Shown piece after piece: positions 22,908 to 34,079 of a stretch of 64,000 nucleotides of DNA; position 1 is the stretch's first letter; every line of letters starts with the position of its first letter. A program made the translations under genes and the position numbers. The stretch is from assembly GCA_004154925.1 (NCBI GenBank), contig QJNS01000062.1, positions 186,001 through 250,000 of the forward strand. The letters are read 5' to 3'. The notes under the pieces are model-generated. The model saw only the letters and a program-made list of their open reading frames with translations. It had not been told where the DNA came from and ran no database searches. This DNA is from Monosporascus cannonballus. Taxonomy: Eukaryota; Ascomycota; Sordariomycetes; Xylariales.

Positions 22908-25900
22908 TAACTAGAAACCCGTATCTAAGGGATAATCCAAAAAAAATCAGAAAAACGGAAATAAGCCTATTACTATAATTCGGCATAAGTACGTATGAGG
23001 TCCCCCATAGCAAAAGGTCTAATAAGGTTTATTACGATATGAAATTCGACAAAAAAATGCGAAACAAGAAAGCTGGTTCGACAAATATCGTTAATATAAT
23101 AAAAAACATTATAAAAATAGTTACGAAAATATCAGAATTAGATAAAAAGAATTTATCCGGGAATCCCTAATTAATACGGCAAAATATATGCTATATATTG
23201 TCGACGACGATAATATTCCGATTACGAAAAATGGAAATAGTATATTTACGGACGGATTACCCGTATGTATTATAAAGGATTTGATTTTTTTTTAACCGTA
23301 CTCGAAATAATAAAAACGATAAATAATAATATCGATATTTTCGATCTATAGCCCCAGGAGATGTTTAGCAACTGGCCGCAACAAAAAATTAGCATAAAGG
23401 AAAATAATATCCGCAGAAAAACCCCTTTTCTTATTAAGAATAAGATAATTACTAAACGGAAAGAAAGTTAATCTAGCATAATGGAAAAATATAACTAGAA
23501 AATTATTACAGATTTTTACTTTCAATTAGTATTTATTATAAATCTTTAAAAAAAGATTATTAAGGAAGAAATACGTTAATTTATAGGCAAACTTTGGAAT
23601 AATATTTAAAACAACGCATAATGGGATATAGTTATAAATATAAAAAACACTTTTTTAATAAAATAATTATAGAAAAATTAAGAATAATTAATATAGTTCG
23701 AAGAAATAGTACGCCAGTAATAATAACAAATATAGCGGCTTAACGCGTTAAATAAAAAATATAAATAAAATTTGATAAATTCGAAAAAATTAAAAAAGGA
23801 AAGTTATTTATAAAAAAGCCGCAAAATAAGAAAATCTAGAAAAATTAAAGGGAATTTTTAAGAAGAGCTTTAAATACGACGATAAAAGCTGATAATAACT
23901 TTATTACTTTGGATATACGAATCGAAACATACTGGTACACCGTAATGGTGGATTACGGAACTTTAGGCGGAAATTATATTGTACTGGATATGGTTAACGA
24001 ATTTAATTTATTATAGAAATATACGTTAAAATCCTATGTAATAACGAATGCCGAAAATTAAAAATTTGTTTAATATAACGAGAAAATTATACGCGAAATT
24101 AATTAATTCGAGATTTTTATTTAAGAATAATATTAAATAATTGATTTTGATATTGTTTTATTTAGGAATTACGATATAATCTTAGGATTATTATAGATAC
24201 GTTAATACGAAATCTTAATTAATAAAAGGATTAGCCAGGTAAGCATCGTCTTATACCTTATCAACGAACAAAAAAAAGAAATTAAGATCTTAATATTCGA
24301 CAAGTAATAGCGACGAATATAGGCATAAAAATACAATAAAAACCTTATTACTTAAAACGACAAAGTATAAGAAAAAATAAATATCAGAAAAGAATACGAC
24401 ATATTATTATTATTATTATAGGGAAACTAAAATAACTAAATAACGACCTAAAACAATAGCAGCTCAAAAAGTAAGAAAATCTAATTAATATATTATTATA
24501 ATATTCCAGATATAAAAAATTTTTTTAAAAAGAATTCGATACGAAATTACTACAGCATAGCGAATAAAACTATGAAATAGTTTTTAAAAAAAGATTTTCG
24601 ACAAGGTTGTATCCTATTTACAATTTTAACGAAAATAAATTACGCATTATTAAAGAATACCTGAAAAATCGATTACAAAAAAAGATTTAACCCTTGAAGT
24701 TAATAATAGGATATCCGATATTTTTCGTATTAAAAAAAACGAAAAATTGCTATTTGTGATTAATTATCGATAATTAAACGATAATATAATTAAGGATCGA
24801 ATATTATTAGCCTTGATTACGGAAATAAAAAACCGATTTCATGAAACTCAATAATTCATAATATTGGATTTTAAAAATAAATATAACCTTATTAGAATTA
24901 AGAAAAAATACAAATAAAAAACAGCTTTTAAAACGAAATACGAATTATTTAAGTATTTGATTATATTAATAAAACTTACGAATATATTAGTAACGTTTTA
25001 ATGGATGGTTAATTACGAATTACGAAAATATCTTAATATTTTCGTCGTTTGTTATTTCGACAACATTTTTATTTTTTCAAAAACAACAAAAATATATGTA
25101 AAATACGTTTATAAAATTTCTTAAGCTTTACAGGACGTAAAGTTATTTATTAACGCAAAAAAAGTTAATTCCAAAAGCAGGAAATAAAATATCTGGGATA
25201 TATTATTACCCCAGAACATATCAAAATGGACATTAAGAAAATCGCTGCAGTTATAGAATAGCAGACGCCAATTACGGTTAAGGAAATATAAATATTTTTT
25301 AAATTCGCCAACTATTATAGGACTTTTATTCGAAATTTCAATAAGGTAATTATACCCTTAACGAACCTTATAAAAAAAGTAAAAAAGTTCAAATAGACGC
25401 TTAAAACAAAAAAAGAATTTTAGGACATTAAGAATACGATTACCAGCAAGTTAGTATTAATTATATACGACTTAAACCGTCCCGGTAAATTAAAACCCGA
25501 TATTTGGGATTATACGTTAGACGTAATAATCGGATAACGAAATAATTAAGACAAATTACTCCTTAATATATTCTTTTAGTATAAGTTAAAAGATGCCGAA
25601 CTTAATTACGGTATTCCCGATTAGGAATTTATGGCCATTATTATAACATTCCGAGAATTTAGATATTTCTCAAAGAAAAGCTTGCACCAAGTCAAAATTT
25701 ATATAGATTATTAAAATCTTATCCGTTTTATTACGACCAAGGAATATACAGAACGGTAATTTCGTTATGCGGAAAAATTGGCGAACTTCGATTTCGTTAT
25801 TATCTATAAAAAAGGATTAAAGAACGGCAAAGTAAATACTTTAAGTAGGCAACCAAATCTTAAAGAAAAATTGGCTAAAATTAGCCATATAATTTTCGAT

Positions 25901-27310
25901 ATTATTACAAAAGGATATTTACGCCTATAACACATTGCGGTAATTCGTGCAGTACTTTTCGCTATGCGTTAAAAACCTTAGTAGTATAACGACGATTTCC
26001 TAAAAAATCAAAAAACGAATAAAATACAAATTCCAGAAAAATACTAAAAGGATCTAATACGAAATATATATAAATATCAGCTATACGGATATCCAGGGAT
26101 CTACAAAACCTTAGAACGGTTTTAACGTACATATTCCTTTTTTAGAATAAAGTTAACGGTATAAAAAAATTATACGGCAATACGATATTTGCGCCAGAAC
26201 GAAAATACGACGATATAAGTTATACGGAAAATTACAATTATTATTAATTGCAAAAGGATTATGGTATTTAATCATATTTGATTTTTTTTACCAGACTTCC
26301 TATGTTAAAAAGTTTAGCTATAAAAGTATATTACGATAGTGTTTTCGTTATCGTCGATCGATTTACAAAATTTTCCTATTTTCTACCATATTATAAGGAT
26401 ATAAATACCAAGCAAATAATATATATTTTCTTTAGATATAATGTCAGTATATATAAATTATTAATAGAAATTATTTTAAATAAAGGATCGATATTTGTAT
26501 CTAAGTTTTGAGAAAGCGTTATAATATAAATTAATTTAAATCATAAGTTATATAACGTATTTAGACCTTAGATAAATAAATGGACGGAACGAATATATCA
26601 AATTTCGGAAACTTATTTACGATATTATATTAATTACGAACAGAATAATTAGGTTAAAAAGTTACCTGTTATTTCGCTAGTTTATAATATTAGTTATTAC
26701 GAAAATATTAAGATAATATTTGCGAACGCAAATATTGGTTTTATTTCAGAAATTTATAAAGAAATATATAATAACGGCCCGATTAATATTAAAGTAATTT
26801 TTACGTTAAAATAATTACGATAGCGATATTAAAAAATAAAAACAGAAATGGAATTCGTTTATAACTAGATAAAAAAATATTATAACTAGAAAAAGTTAAA
26901 AAACTTAACTTTCGAAAAGGGGGAAATGGTTTTTTTTTCACCACTAAAAATATTTAAATAAAATAACCTAATAAAAATTTCGATTTCAAATATATTGGTT
27001 TTTATAAAATTGATAAGAGAATTTCAAAAAACAATTATTAATTGGAATTTTTATTGAAAGTTATATTTTATCCAATTTTTTACGGTTTTTGATTTAAGTT
27101 ATCAGCAGATATAATTAAAGTGTATATAGTACAAAACGATGTAGAAACAAAAAATAAATAAGTATATAATGTGAAAAAGATTCTCGATATACGGAAATAA
27201 AACGAATTTACCTAATATCTAATTAAGTGGAAAAAGTACCCGGATTCCGAAAATACCTAGGAACCTGTTAAGAATCTTATTGGTACTTAATGCCTATTAA
27301 AAGATTTTTA
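22908..27310 (+). pseudogene. gag end and pol of element A
   Basis: Continues A after the A2 insertion. The pre-protease block near 23160-23290 has MLYIVDDDNIPITKNGN. The RT box at 25053-25064 reads Y-F-D-N (second catalytic Asp lost). The RT/RNase H connection is near 25200-25360, RNase H about 25480-25870, integrase about 25920-26830. The open frame 26278-26511 includes the true integrase core frame (VYYDSVFVIVDRFTKFSYFL). The chromodomain at about 27155-27290 reads YNVKKILDIRK, YLIKWKKYPDSENT, EPVKNL, with Trp and other residues recognisable. Confidence 0.84.
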
Positions 27311-27319
27311 TTAATAATA

Positions 27320-27779
27320 TCGAAATTAACGAGGTTAAAGATTCCTTAATCGATAGACGACTAGTTGATGGACTCGATATTGGACCAATCGAAAAAGGGT
27401 ACGGTCTTTGTCGACGTGGCCTTAGCGGCCTTTAGTTCGGCCCGTTTCTTTGGACGTTTTAACTTATTTAATTTTTTCTAGGAACCGGAGCTTTCGGAAT
27501 AACATGCGTATTATACGATCGGCCTGTAGCTTTTTCTGTTTTCGAAATCGGCGAACCTTAGCCTGTGCTTATTGCGCTTTTTTTTTTTTTAGCTTTTTTA
27601 AGTTTCGTTTTAATCTTGAAATGATTGGAAACGAGTTTTTCGAGCTGAGAAGTGGAAAAGCCGTTAATGTCGCAAAGGCCTTGGTTCCGCGCTATATATT
27701 TTTCGTATCGAGAGGAATCTGACAAAAAAGTACGACAAAATGATAAACTACGACGAGTACAATATGAACATATAGGCAT
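27320..27779 (-). pseudogene. Antisense third ORF of element A
   Basis: The first 73 codons from ATG at 27777-27779 are open. Residues 4, 7, 15, 25, 28 and 36 are C, C, C, Y, Y, C, in pattern C-x2-C-x7-C-x9-C-x2-C-x7-C (CSYCTRRSLSFC, then DSSRYEKYIARNQGLC). LEKLVSNHFKIKTKLKKAKK follows, then an A-run where a frameshift leads into VRRFRKQKKLQADRIIRMLF. The C-terminus near 27400-27360 carries TVPFFDWSNIESIN, equivalent to the F-F-x-W motif in family II. Overlapping plus-strand frames 27450-27840 are shadows. Confidence 0.75.
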
Positions 27780-27930
27780 ATCTATAGTACGGGAAGTAAT
27801 AGGTTTAAGTAAATTATTTCGTTTTCTGGTTTTTTATTAACCGGTTTTTTAATATAACCCGATACAGTGGCGGAAGGATTTATAAAGAAAAAGCAATTTT
27901 CGGGACGAAGATTGTAGAGGGAGAAGATGG

Positions 27931-28269
27931 TGTTACGGTTTAACGGATTGCGGTTTCGGAAACGGTCGTAACAAGAAAGTAAGCTATATGAGTTAAGTTA
28001 CGTAATAGTTTGACAGGATCTCTCGTAAAGCCCGTAAAGCCAGGTTTGACGGGATCAATAAAGACAAAAAAAACCAAGTATAAGATGATCTTCATTTCCA
28101 TAGTTTAGATAGCTTTACCTTGCAATATAATATCGTTATCTAAGGCATTTTTAGAATTACGAAACGTAATACGTTACTGTATTTATTGCTTCGATTTTTA
28201 CGATATTTCTGCCAACATAAACCCGTACGATTAAGGTTTAATAGTTGGTTAAACCGCCTAGCCGTCGCA
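27931..28269 (+). repeat. 3' LTR of element A
   Basis: 339 bp, TGTTACGGTTTAACGGATTG to CCTAGCCGTCGCA, preceded by the polypurine tract GTAGAGGGAGAAGATGG. It has one copy of the 36-bp U3 unit instead of two. The U5 end is nearly unmutated. Confidence 0.9.
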
Positions 28270-29999
28270 ACTTTATTATATTTTTATATAAATTAAAGGC
28301 GATCGAACTTAAATACGGTATTCCAGATAAGGAATTTATGGCCATTATTATGCTATTCCGAGAATTTAAGTATTTCGTAAAGGAAAGTGTGTACCAGATT
28401 AAGGTTTATACAAATTATTAAAACCTTATCGGTTTAACTATAACCAGAGAACTTATAGAATAATAATTAAAATATACAGAAAAATTAACGAATTTTAATT
28501 TCGTTATTATTTATAAAGAAAGTTCGGAAAATAGCAGAACCGATATTTTAAGCAAGTAATTGGATTTCGAAAAGAAATTAATAAAACTTAGCTATATAAT
28601 TTTTGATACTATTACAAAAAAACATTTACGTTTACGACAAATTGCGACAATTCGAGTAGTATCTTTCGATATGCATCAGAAAATCCAGTAGTAAAACGAT
28701 GGTTTTTTAAAAAAACCGAAAAAACGGACAAGATATAAGTTTTAGAAAAATACTAGAAATATCTAGTACGAAAAATACATAAATATTGGCTATATAAACA
28801 TCCAAGAAATTACAAAACCTTAAAACGGCTTTAATATACATATTTTTTTAAAATAAAATTAACAGTACAAAAAATCATATAATAATAAGATATTTGCGCC
28901 AGAACGAAAATTGGACAATATAAGCTATATGGAAAATTACACCCATTATTAATCGCAAAGCGACTATAGTATGTAATTACATTCGATTTTATTATTAAAC
29001 TTGTTATGTTCAAAGATTTAGTTATAAAAGTATATTACGATAGCATTTTCGTTATCGTTCATCGATTCATATAATTCTTTAATTTTCTACTATATAATAA
29101 GAATATAAACGCTAAACAAATAACATATATTTTTTTCAAATATATTTTCAATATATTCGAATTACTTATGAAAAATATTGTAAATAAAAGATTACTATTT
29201 GCATTTAAATTTTCACAAAACCTTATATTACAGATCGGTTTAAATCATAAATTATTTAACGTATTTAAATTTTGAACGGATGGATTAATAAAGCAAACAA
29301 ATTAAATCTTAAAAACTTACTTCCGATATTACATTAATTATAAAGAAAACAACTAAATTAAAACGCCTTTTGTTATTTAATTAATTTACAATACCAATTA
29401 TTACGAAAGCATTAAAAGAATATCAACAAGCGCAAATTTTGGTTTTATTCTAAATATTTAAAACAACATGCAACAACGATTTAATCAATATTAAAATAAT
29501 ATTTATATCAAAATAATTTCATTAATTATATTAGAAAATAAAAACGAAATTGAAATTCGTACGTAACCAAATAAACAAATATTATTACGAGAAAAGGTTG
29601 AAAACAAATTTTCCAAAAAGGAAAAATAATTTTCCTCGTTACCAAAAACATTTAAATAAGACAACTTTACAAAAAACTCGATCTCGAATATATCGGTCCA
29701 TATAAAATGGCCTAAAAAATCTCAAAAAATAATTACTAATTAAATTTTCCACCAAAAGTCAAACTCCATACAATTTTTCAGGTTTTTTTACTTAAATCTA
29801 TAACGGATATAATCAAAATATATACGGAACAAAACAATACGGAAATAAAAAGGGAACAGATATATAAGGTGGAAATATTTTTCGACATATAAAAACAAAA
29901 CGGACTTACTTAATATCTAATGAAATGAAAAAAATACCGGGATTCCGAAAACATCTAAAAACTTGCTAAAAATATTATTAACGCCTAATACCTGTTCCA

Positions 30000-30477
30000 A
30001 AGCTTTTACTAACAACGGCGAAACCACCGGAAATAATCGCGTTCTAATTAACGTTTTCCAGCAGCCAATTAATACCAGGTAACTTAAAAAAAACCCAAGG
30101 CGGTTAAGGAAATCTCGGCATTAATCTGTTTCCAACGCTTCTATTCCTTTAACTTCTTTAGCGACCGCAATTTTTGCTATATTATTTTAACCTTTTTCGG
30201 ACGAAAAAACGCTTTTTATTTCCGCAAACGAATTAACCGTACGCTAACTTCGTTTATTTTTTGTTAGTAACATTTTTGCAATTTCAGAAAAACGCTTTTT
30301 CGCAAGTGTCTCCTTACGTTTTAAACGTTAATTTTCGGTAAGAATATTCTTTAAAAAAGATAAAAGGACGCCGTTGCTATTATAAAAATAATTACGTTTA
30401 ACGTACGCTTTGCATTTGGAAACATTTTCTATTATTTCGTATTTCCAGCCCTTTAAAAAGCACAGGAAATATGACAT
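30000..30477 (-). pseudogene. Antisense third ORF of element G
   Basis: From ATG at 30477 leftward there is a long frame with only five stops to about 29910. Residues 3, 6, 13, 22, 25 and 32 give C-x2-C-x6-C-x8-C-x2-C-x6-C as Y, C, Y, C, Y, Y, within the canonical Zn(II)2Cys6 spacing. A Lys/Glu-rich helical stretch (ETLAKKRFSEIAKMLLTKNK) follows. The frame continues past the expected end (EALETD, 30124) into the antisense of the chromodomain. The true C-terminus cannot be fixed. Confidence 0.65.
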
Positions 30478-30642
30478 AATTTCAAAACTGAAATCGTCAA
30501 AGATAAAAAGCAGATTTTAAGGTCGCATGTTGCATAAAAAACTTGACGACGGGTTTTAATAATACGGGTCAACATTTTAAAAAAAGGACTTACTAGAAGA
30601 AAAAAAAATCTTAAGAGTAAAATTTGAGAAAAAGGGAGATCG

Positions 30643-31014
30643 TATTACGACTCCAAACAGGCTGGGCCTGTAGGAACAATTAAGCCAAGATCACGAAGTT
30701 ACGCTAATTCGAAGTTACGTAATCAATGCTCAGCGGGTTTTAACTGAATAGCGCTAAGCAGCGCTGAAGAACCACTTAATAAAGCATTGCTAAGCAAAGA
30801 TGAACAATAATAAAGGATCAAGATATATGCGTTCGTTATTTCCATAATTTAAATAGCTCCAGTTTACAATAAAATATCGTTACCCAAAATACCATTGGTA
30901 TTACGAAACGTAATACGATTACTATATCTATTGTTCAGATTCCGACGATACTCCTGCCAACATAAATCCGTACGACTGGGGTTTAATAGTTGGTTAAACC
31001 GCCTAGCCGTCACA
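30643..31014 (+). repeat. 3' LTR of element G
   Basis: 372 bp, TATTACGACTCCAAACAGGC to CTAGCCGTCACA, preceded by GAGAAAAAGGGAGATCG. U3 is unlike A/B, with a palindromic AGCGCTAAGCAGCGCT core. U5 (from about 30880) is almost identical to the other family I LTRs. Confidence 0.9.
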
Positions 31015-31764
31015 GCTTGGTACGTATTTAGGCCGGACAATGTTAATGGATTTGCTTTCGTTTTTAGATTTTTTGGATTATTTTTCGGATATAGGTTTTT
31101 AGTTATTCTGACGGGGTTTTTTTAGATATTTTACACCATGCCGTTTTATGTTCCATATTGTTGTAATTAAAATATTTGATCTGGTTCTAGTTTTTTTTTT
31201 GAGTTATCCCGAGTTTTATAGGTTTTGGTGCTACGCCGTATAATGTGAAGAGTGTATTCCTGTTTTTTTCTTTGATTTGCTGAATGTCTTCCGTATCTTG
31301 AAGTATATTGTTGTTTTTCTAAACGTCGTTTGTACAACTTGTTATTAATTTTAATAGTTTTAATAATGTGCCGATTTAATGTTTTAAATGTTGAAAATTT
31401 AATAATTTTATTTTGTATTTTATTCTGTATTTTTTTATAAAACATATTAATTAAGTTTGTACTTTCGTTATCGGTTTATTCTGTCTTAGCCATAAGATTT
31501 CTAAATGTAATAGCGTATTTGAAAACAGTTCTCTTTTGTTATAATCGCAGGATTTGTTGTGCTGCCGTACGTTTTTTTAGTTAGATTTTCAAAATTGCTT
31601 TTAGTTTTTTCTCAAAGTTGATATAATCGGAAAAGAAAGTCCGTGTAACTTTTTCCTGATCTGCCTTTGCATTTTCCGGATAGTTCCTTACAACTGCAAA
31701 CAAATTGCAATAATATAGGCCGTATTTCCTGGCATATATTAAAAAGTCCAATAATTTATCAATA
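31015..31764 (-). pseudogene. Element M: gag fragment
   Basis: Minus-strand gag relic read leftward from about 31750. The open frame 31445-31167 is the true gag frame through the capsid C-terminus (FYKKIQNKIQNKIIKFSTFK, RHIIKTIKINNKLYKRRLEK). The CCHC knuckle follows at about 31175-31133 (F-N-Y-N-N-M-E-H-K-T-A-W-C). It ends at 31015, where the G LTR is inserted. At about 31765 it switches abruptly to plus-strand integrase of N. Confidence 0.75.
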
Positions 31765-31904
31765 ATTTATTAGAAAACCAAAAAACAATTAAAATATGAA
31801 CACTAAAAAGATATTAAAAAGTCTTGGTACGAAAAATTTACGAATATTAGCTATATAAATACTCAGAGATTTATAAAACCTTAAAACGGCTTTAACGCAT
31901 ATAA
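31765..31904 (+). pseudogene. Element N, integrase N-terminal fragment
   Basis: Short piece of family I integrase (zinc-binding region), aligned to about 25985-26130 in A (e.g. CTTAAAACGGCTTTAACGCAT). It breaks at 31904 where a Copia-like LTR starts. The integrase core that should follow, about 0.5 kb in related copies, is missing. Confidence 0.7.
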
Positions 31905-32173
31905 TATTGAATTAGGGTAGAGAAATTGATTTTGATCAGTGCGAGTAAGTACACTATAACACGATACGGAAAAGGAGTGTCGAGATAAAGAACTTCATCC
32001 GATTATATTAATGGTGTTGAACATCGTTAACTAAAGTGGCAGAAAACATACTGAGTGGTGATGGTCCTTGGTCGTTGATGCCTAGGGGTTGAACCCATGG
32101 CGAAAAAGAACTCCTTAATATACATACGAAACCCGAGCTTTCTGATCAGCCGAGCCTGATCATGGGCGTAACA
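31905..32173 (-). mobile_element. Copia-like solo or truncated LTR
   Basis: 269 bp bounded by TATTGAATTAGGG (decayed TGTTGAA, reading as ...CAACA on the other strand) and GGGCGTAACA. On the minus strand it starts TGTTACGCCC and is preceded by the purine tract GAAATGGGGCGGGG (32174-32187), so it looks like a 3' LTR on the minus strand. It contains the inverted repeat TGATCAG/CTGATCA (32143-32162). It is much less mutated than the Gypsy sequence around it. A second copy enters the right edge at 63872. Assignment to Copia is by style only. Confidence 0.55.
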
Positions 32174-32225
32174 CCCCGCCCCATTTCATTATAGATAAAT
32201 CATTCATTAAAGCACTGTAATTAAA

Positions 32226-32381
32226 TACTAAAAATATATATACGATATTATGTTAAATATAAACAAAATAATTAAATTAAAAAATGAAATACCGTTTACG
32301 AATTTTATAATATCAATTATTATGGAAATATTAAACTTATTTTAATTAATGCTAATATTAGTTTTATATCAAAAGTTTACT
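32226..32381 (+). pseudogene. Element N, integrase C-terminal fragment before B
   Basis: Resumes the integrase of N at ATACGATATTATGTTAAA (about 32240), matching the integrase C-terminal region in A near 26620. It is cut at 32381 by element B. The 32174-32225 stretch between it and the Copia-like LTR is probably internal sequence of that insert. Confidence 0.65.
32377..32381. repeat. Target-site duplication TTTAC, left copy (element B)
   Basis: TTTAC directly before the B 5' LTR, repeated at 39264-39268 after its 3' LTR. The joined target reads on smoothly in the integrase C-terminal region of N. Confidence 0.93.
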
Positions 32382-32800
32382 ATTATAACGCAATATTCTT
32401 GGCGCATTCGAAAACAGTCAAGACAAGTAGAGTAGCACTAAGAAAAGGGTTACGTAACAGGATCATTAGGGTCATTGCGAAATCAACGAAAAACAGAATT
32501 ATTGAGATTATTACGAGATTTACGAAAGAGAGGATTATTAGAATTATTGCGAAAGTACAATAATCCAGGCGAAACAAATAACGATAGACAAATATAAAAC
32601 GATCGTTTATTCCATAGTTTAAACAGCTTTAATATATAGCACTTATTAATATTAATCGTTTATAATATAATTACTGTACTCTTTGGTACTAAAAAAAAGT
32701 AATTAAGTTATGTTATTGCTATAAAGTCTTACGATACTTCTGCAAACATAAACCCGTACCATTAAGATTTAATAATTAGTTAAACTGTTTAGCCGTTATA
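32382..32800 (+). repeat. 5' LTR of element B
   Basis: 419 bp, TATTATAACGCAATATTC to GTTTAGCCGTTATA. U3 carries about three tandem 36-bp units (32450-32565, each with AGG/AGA-ATTATT and TTACGA motifs), different in sequence from the 36-bp unit of A. The open frame 32383-32577 (minus) is an artefact of this repeat. Confidence 0.9.
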
Positions 32801-33149
32801 TGTTGCAAGCTTTTATTTAATAGTACCGTCAAACTTTGAACAATATCGCCAGCACCATATCTACTAGTAAGCAGTCCGAATAGCCCATTTACCAAGTTGC
32901 CGATAACTCGGATACCGGAATGAAATCTGAGAAAAAAAAGAACTAACCTCGCCTTTTTCGTGAAGAAGTTTTTCGATATCTGGATGTTATAAATAAAAGT
33001 ATCCTTTAACTTAAGAAAAATAATTACGATTTTACGATATCTTTTTAAGCTGCCTATAAAGAACTTAAAGAGAAAAAAAAGGTTCTCGAAATTAAAAATC
33101 CTTTTCGAACGAACCAAATTAATTAATTAAATTTTACAAAAAGACCGGG

Positions 33150-33930
33150 GAAAATTGTTAAGCCTTTTAAGCTAGAACTTTTTAACGGAATTTCGACCAA
33201 GTTATAATTATTATTTATTTAATACCGAACATATTTCGGGTATTTTTTTATTCGGTTTATTTACGCCTATTATACGAATCGAATTTGTAATCGGATGATT
33301 TACCGAAAATACGATTATTTAGTTCGAATCAGTGATAAGAAAATATATTATTTTGCTACTTGAAAAATAAAGCCCGGAAATAATACGGATATATAACAAT
33401 TATAAATAATTTAAATAAATATTAACGAAAGTTTTTAGAATAATAAAAGAAACAATAAAGGCCAAAATATAAATTTAATTATTATAATAACAAAGTTTAA
33501 TATTTAATTATAATAATATATTTTTTTAATTCACTTTTGAATGAAATCAGAAACAAAAAGTTTTAATTAAATTTTTCGGTAACCTAAAAAAAGAAATATA
33601 AAACATTTTTCACATTCGATCGGCTTAATTATTTATTAAATTACATTATTATAGTAATTAAAATTAACCATCGATAATACGCCTGGTATATTAAAGACAG
33701 CAAAGGGAAAAACGATAACAAATCTCGATATACAGCTAACATCAGTATTTTTCGACGTAATAACACTTTTTACGGCACAGAACTAAGACTTACAGAACTA
33801 GGCGTTACTTATAGAAAAAACTGAAATTAAACCAAATGCTTTATTTATAACAAATTAGGGCATAAGGTAATATACTGCAAAGCGCCTAAGAAACCTCGTT
33901 AGGACAATTAGAAATCTGTATCCAAAAAAT
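33150..33930 (+). pseudogene. gag of element B
   Basis: Capsid relic followed by the best-preserved nucleocapsid knuckle of family I. At 33837-33878 it reads C-F-I-Y-N-K-L-G-H-K-V-I-Y-C, so three of four ligands (Cys, His, Cys) are intact and only the second Cys is Tyr. A KAPKKPR-like basic tail follows. This is the reference used to recognise the gags of A, A2, J, K and M. Confidence 0.8.
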
Positions 33931-34079
33931 AATCCAGAGAAAATAAAAAGAACGGAAATAAATCCATTAACATAATTTGGCCTAACTACGTATTAGGCCC
34001 CTTATGGCGAAAGGTCCAATAAGGACTATTACGATAAGAAATTCGACGAAAAATACGCGAAACCAGGAAGCTGGTTCGA

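Larger units (their letters stand above)
14708..28269 (+). mobile_element. Element A: Ty3/Gypsy family I chromovirus split by A2
   Basis: Plus-strand element made of 14708-16184 and 22908-28269, with A2 inserted in the gag just after the zinc knuckle. It has LTRs at 14708-15082 (375 bp) and 27931-28269 (339 bp), gag, pol and the antisense third ORF. The outer flanks do not agree: TATAA before 14708 and ACTTT after 28269, and the left flank is minus-strand F while the right flank is plus-strand G. A may be a recombinant between two insertions. Confidence 0.87.
28270..31014 (+). mobile_element. Element G: 3' half of a family I-related chromovirus
   Basis: Begins abruptly in RNase H (right after the A LTR). 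It continues with RNase H (to about 28570), integrase (about 28620-29540; VYYDSIFVIVHRFI near 29020-29060), chromodomain (about 29850-29990), antisense ORF and 3' LTR. The 5' half and 5' LTR are missing. The last bases of the LTR abut gag fragment M, into which G had inserted. Its U3 differs from that of A, defining another subfamily. Confidence 0.83.

Noticed and set aside
32776..33117. 113-codon minus-strand frame
   Set aside because: Covers the 5' LTR end and leader of element B and is antisense to the element; no counterpart conserved in A or A2.
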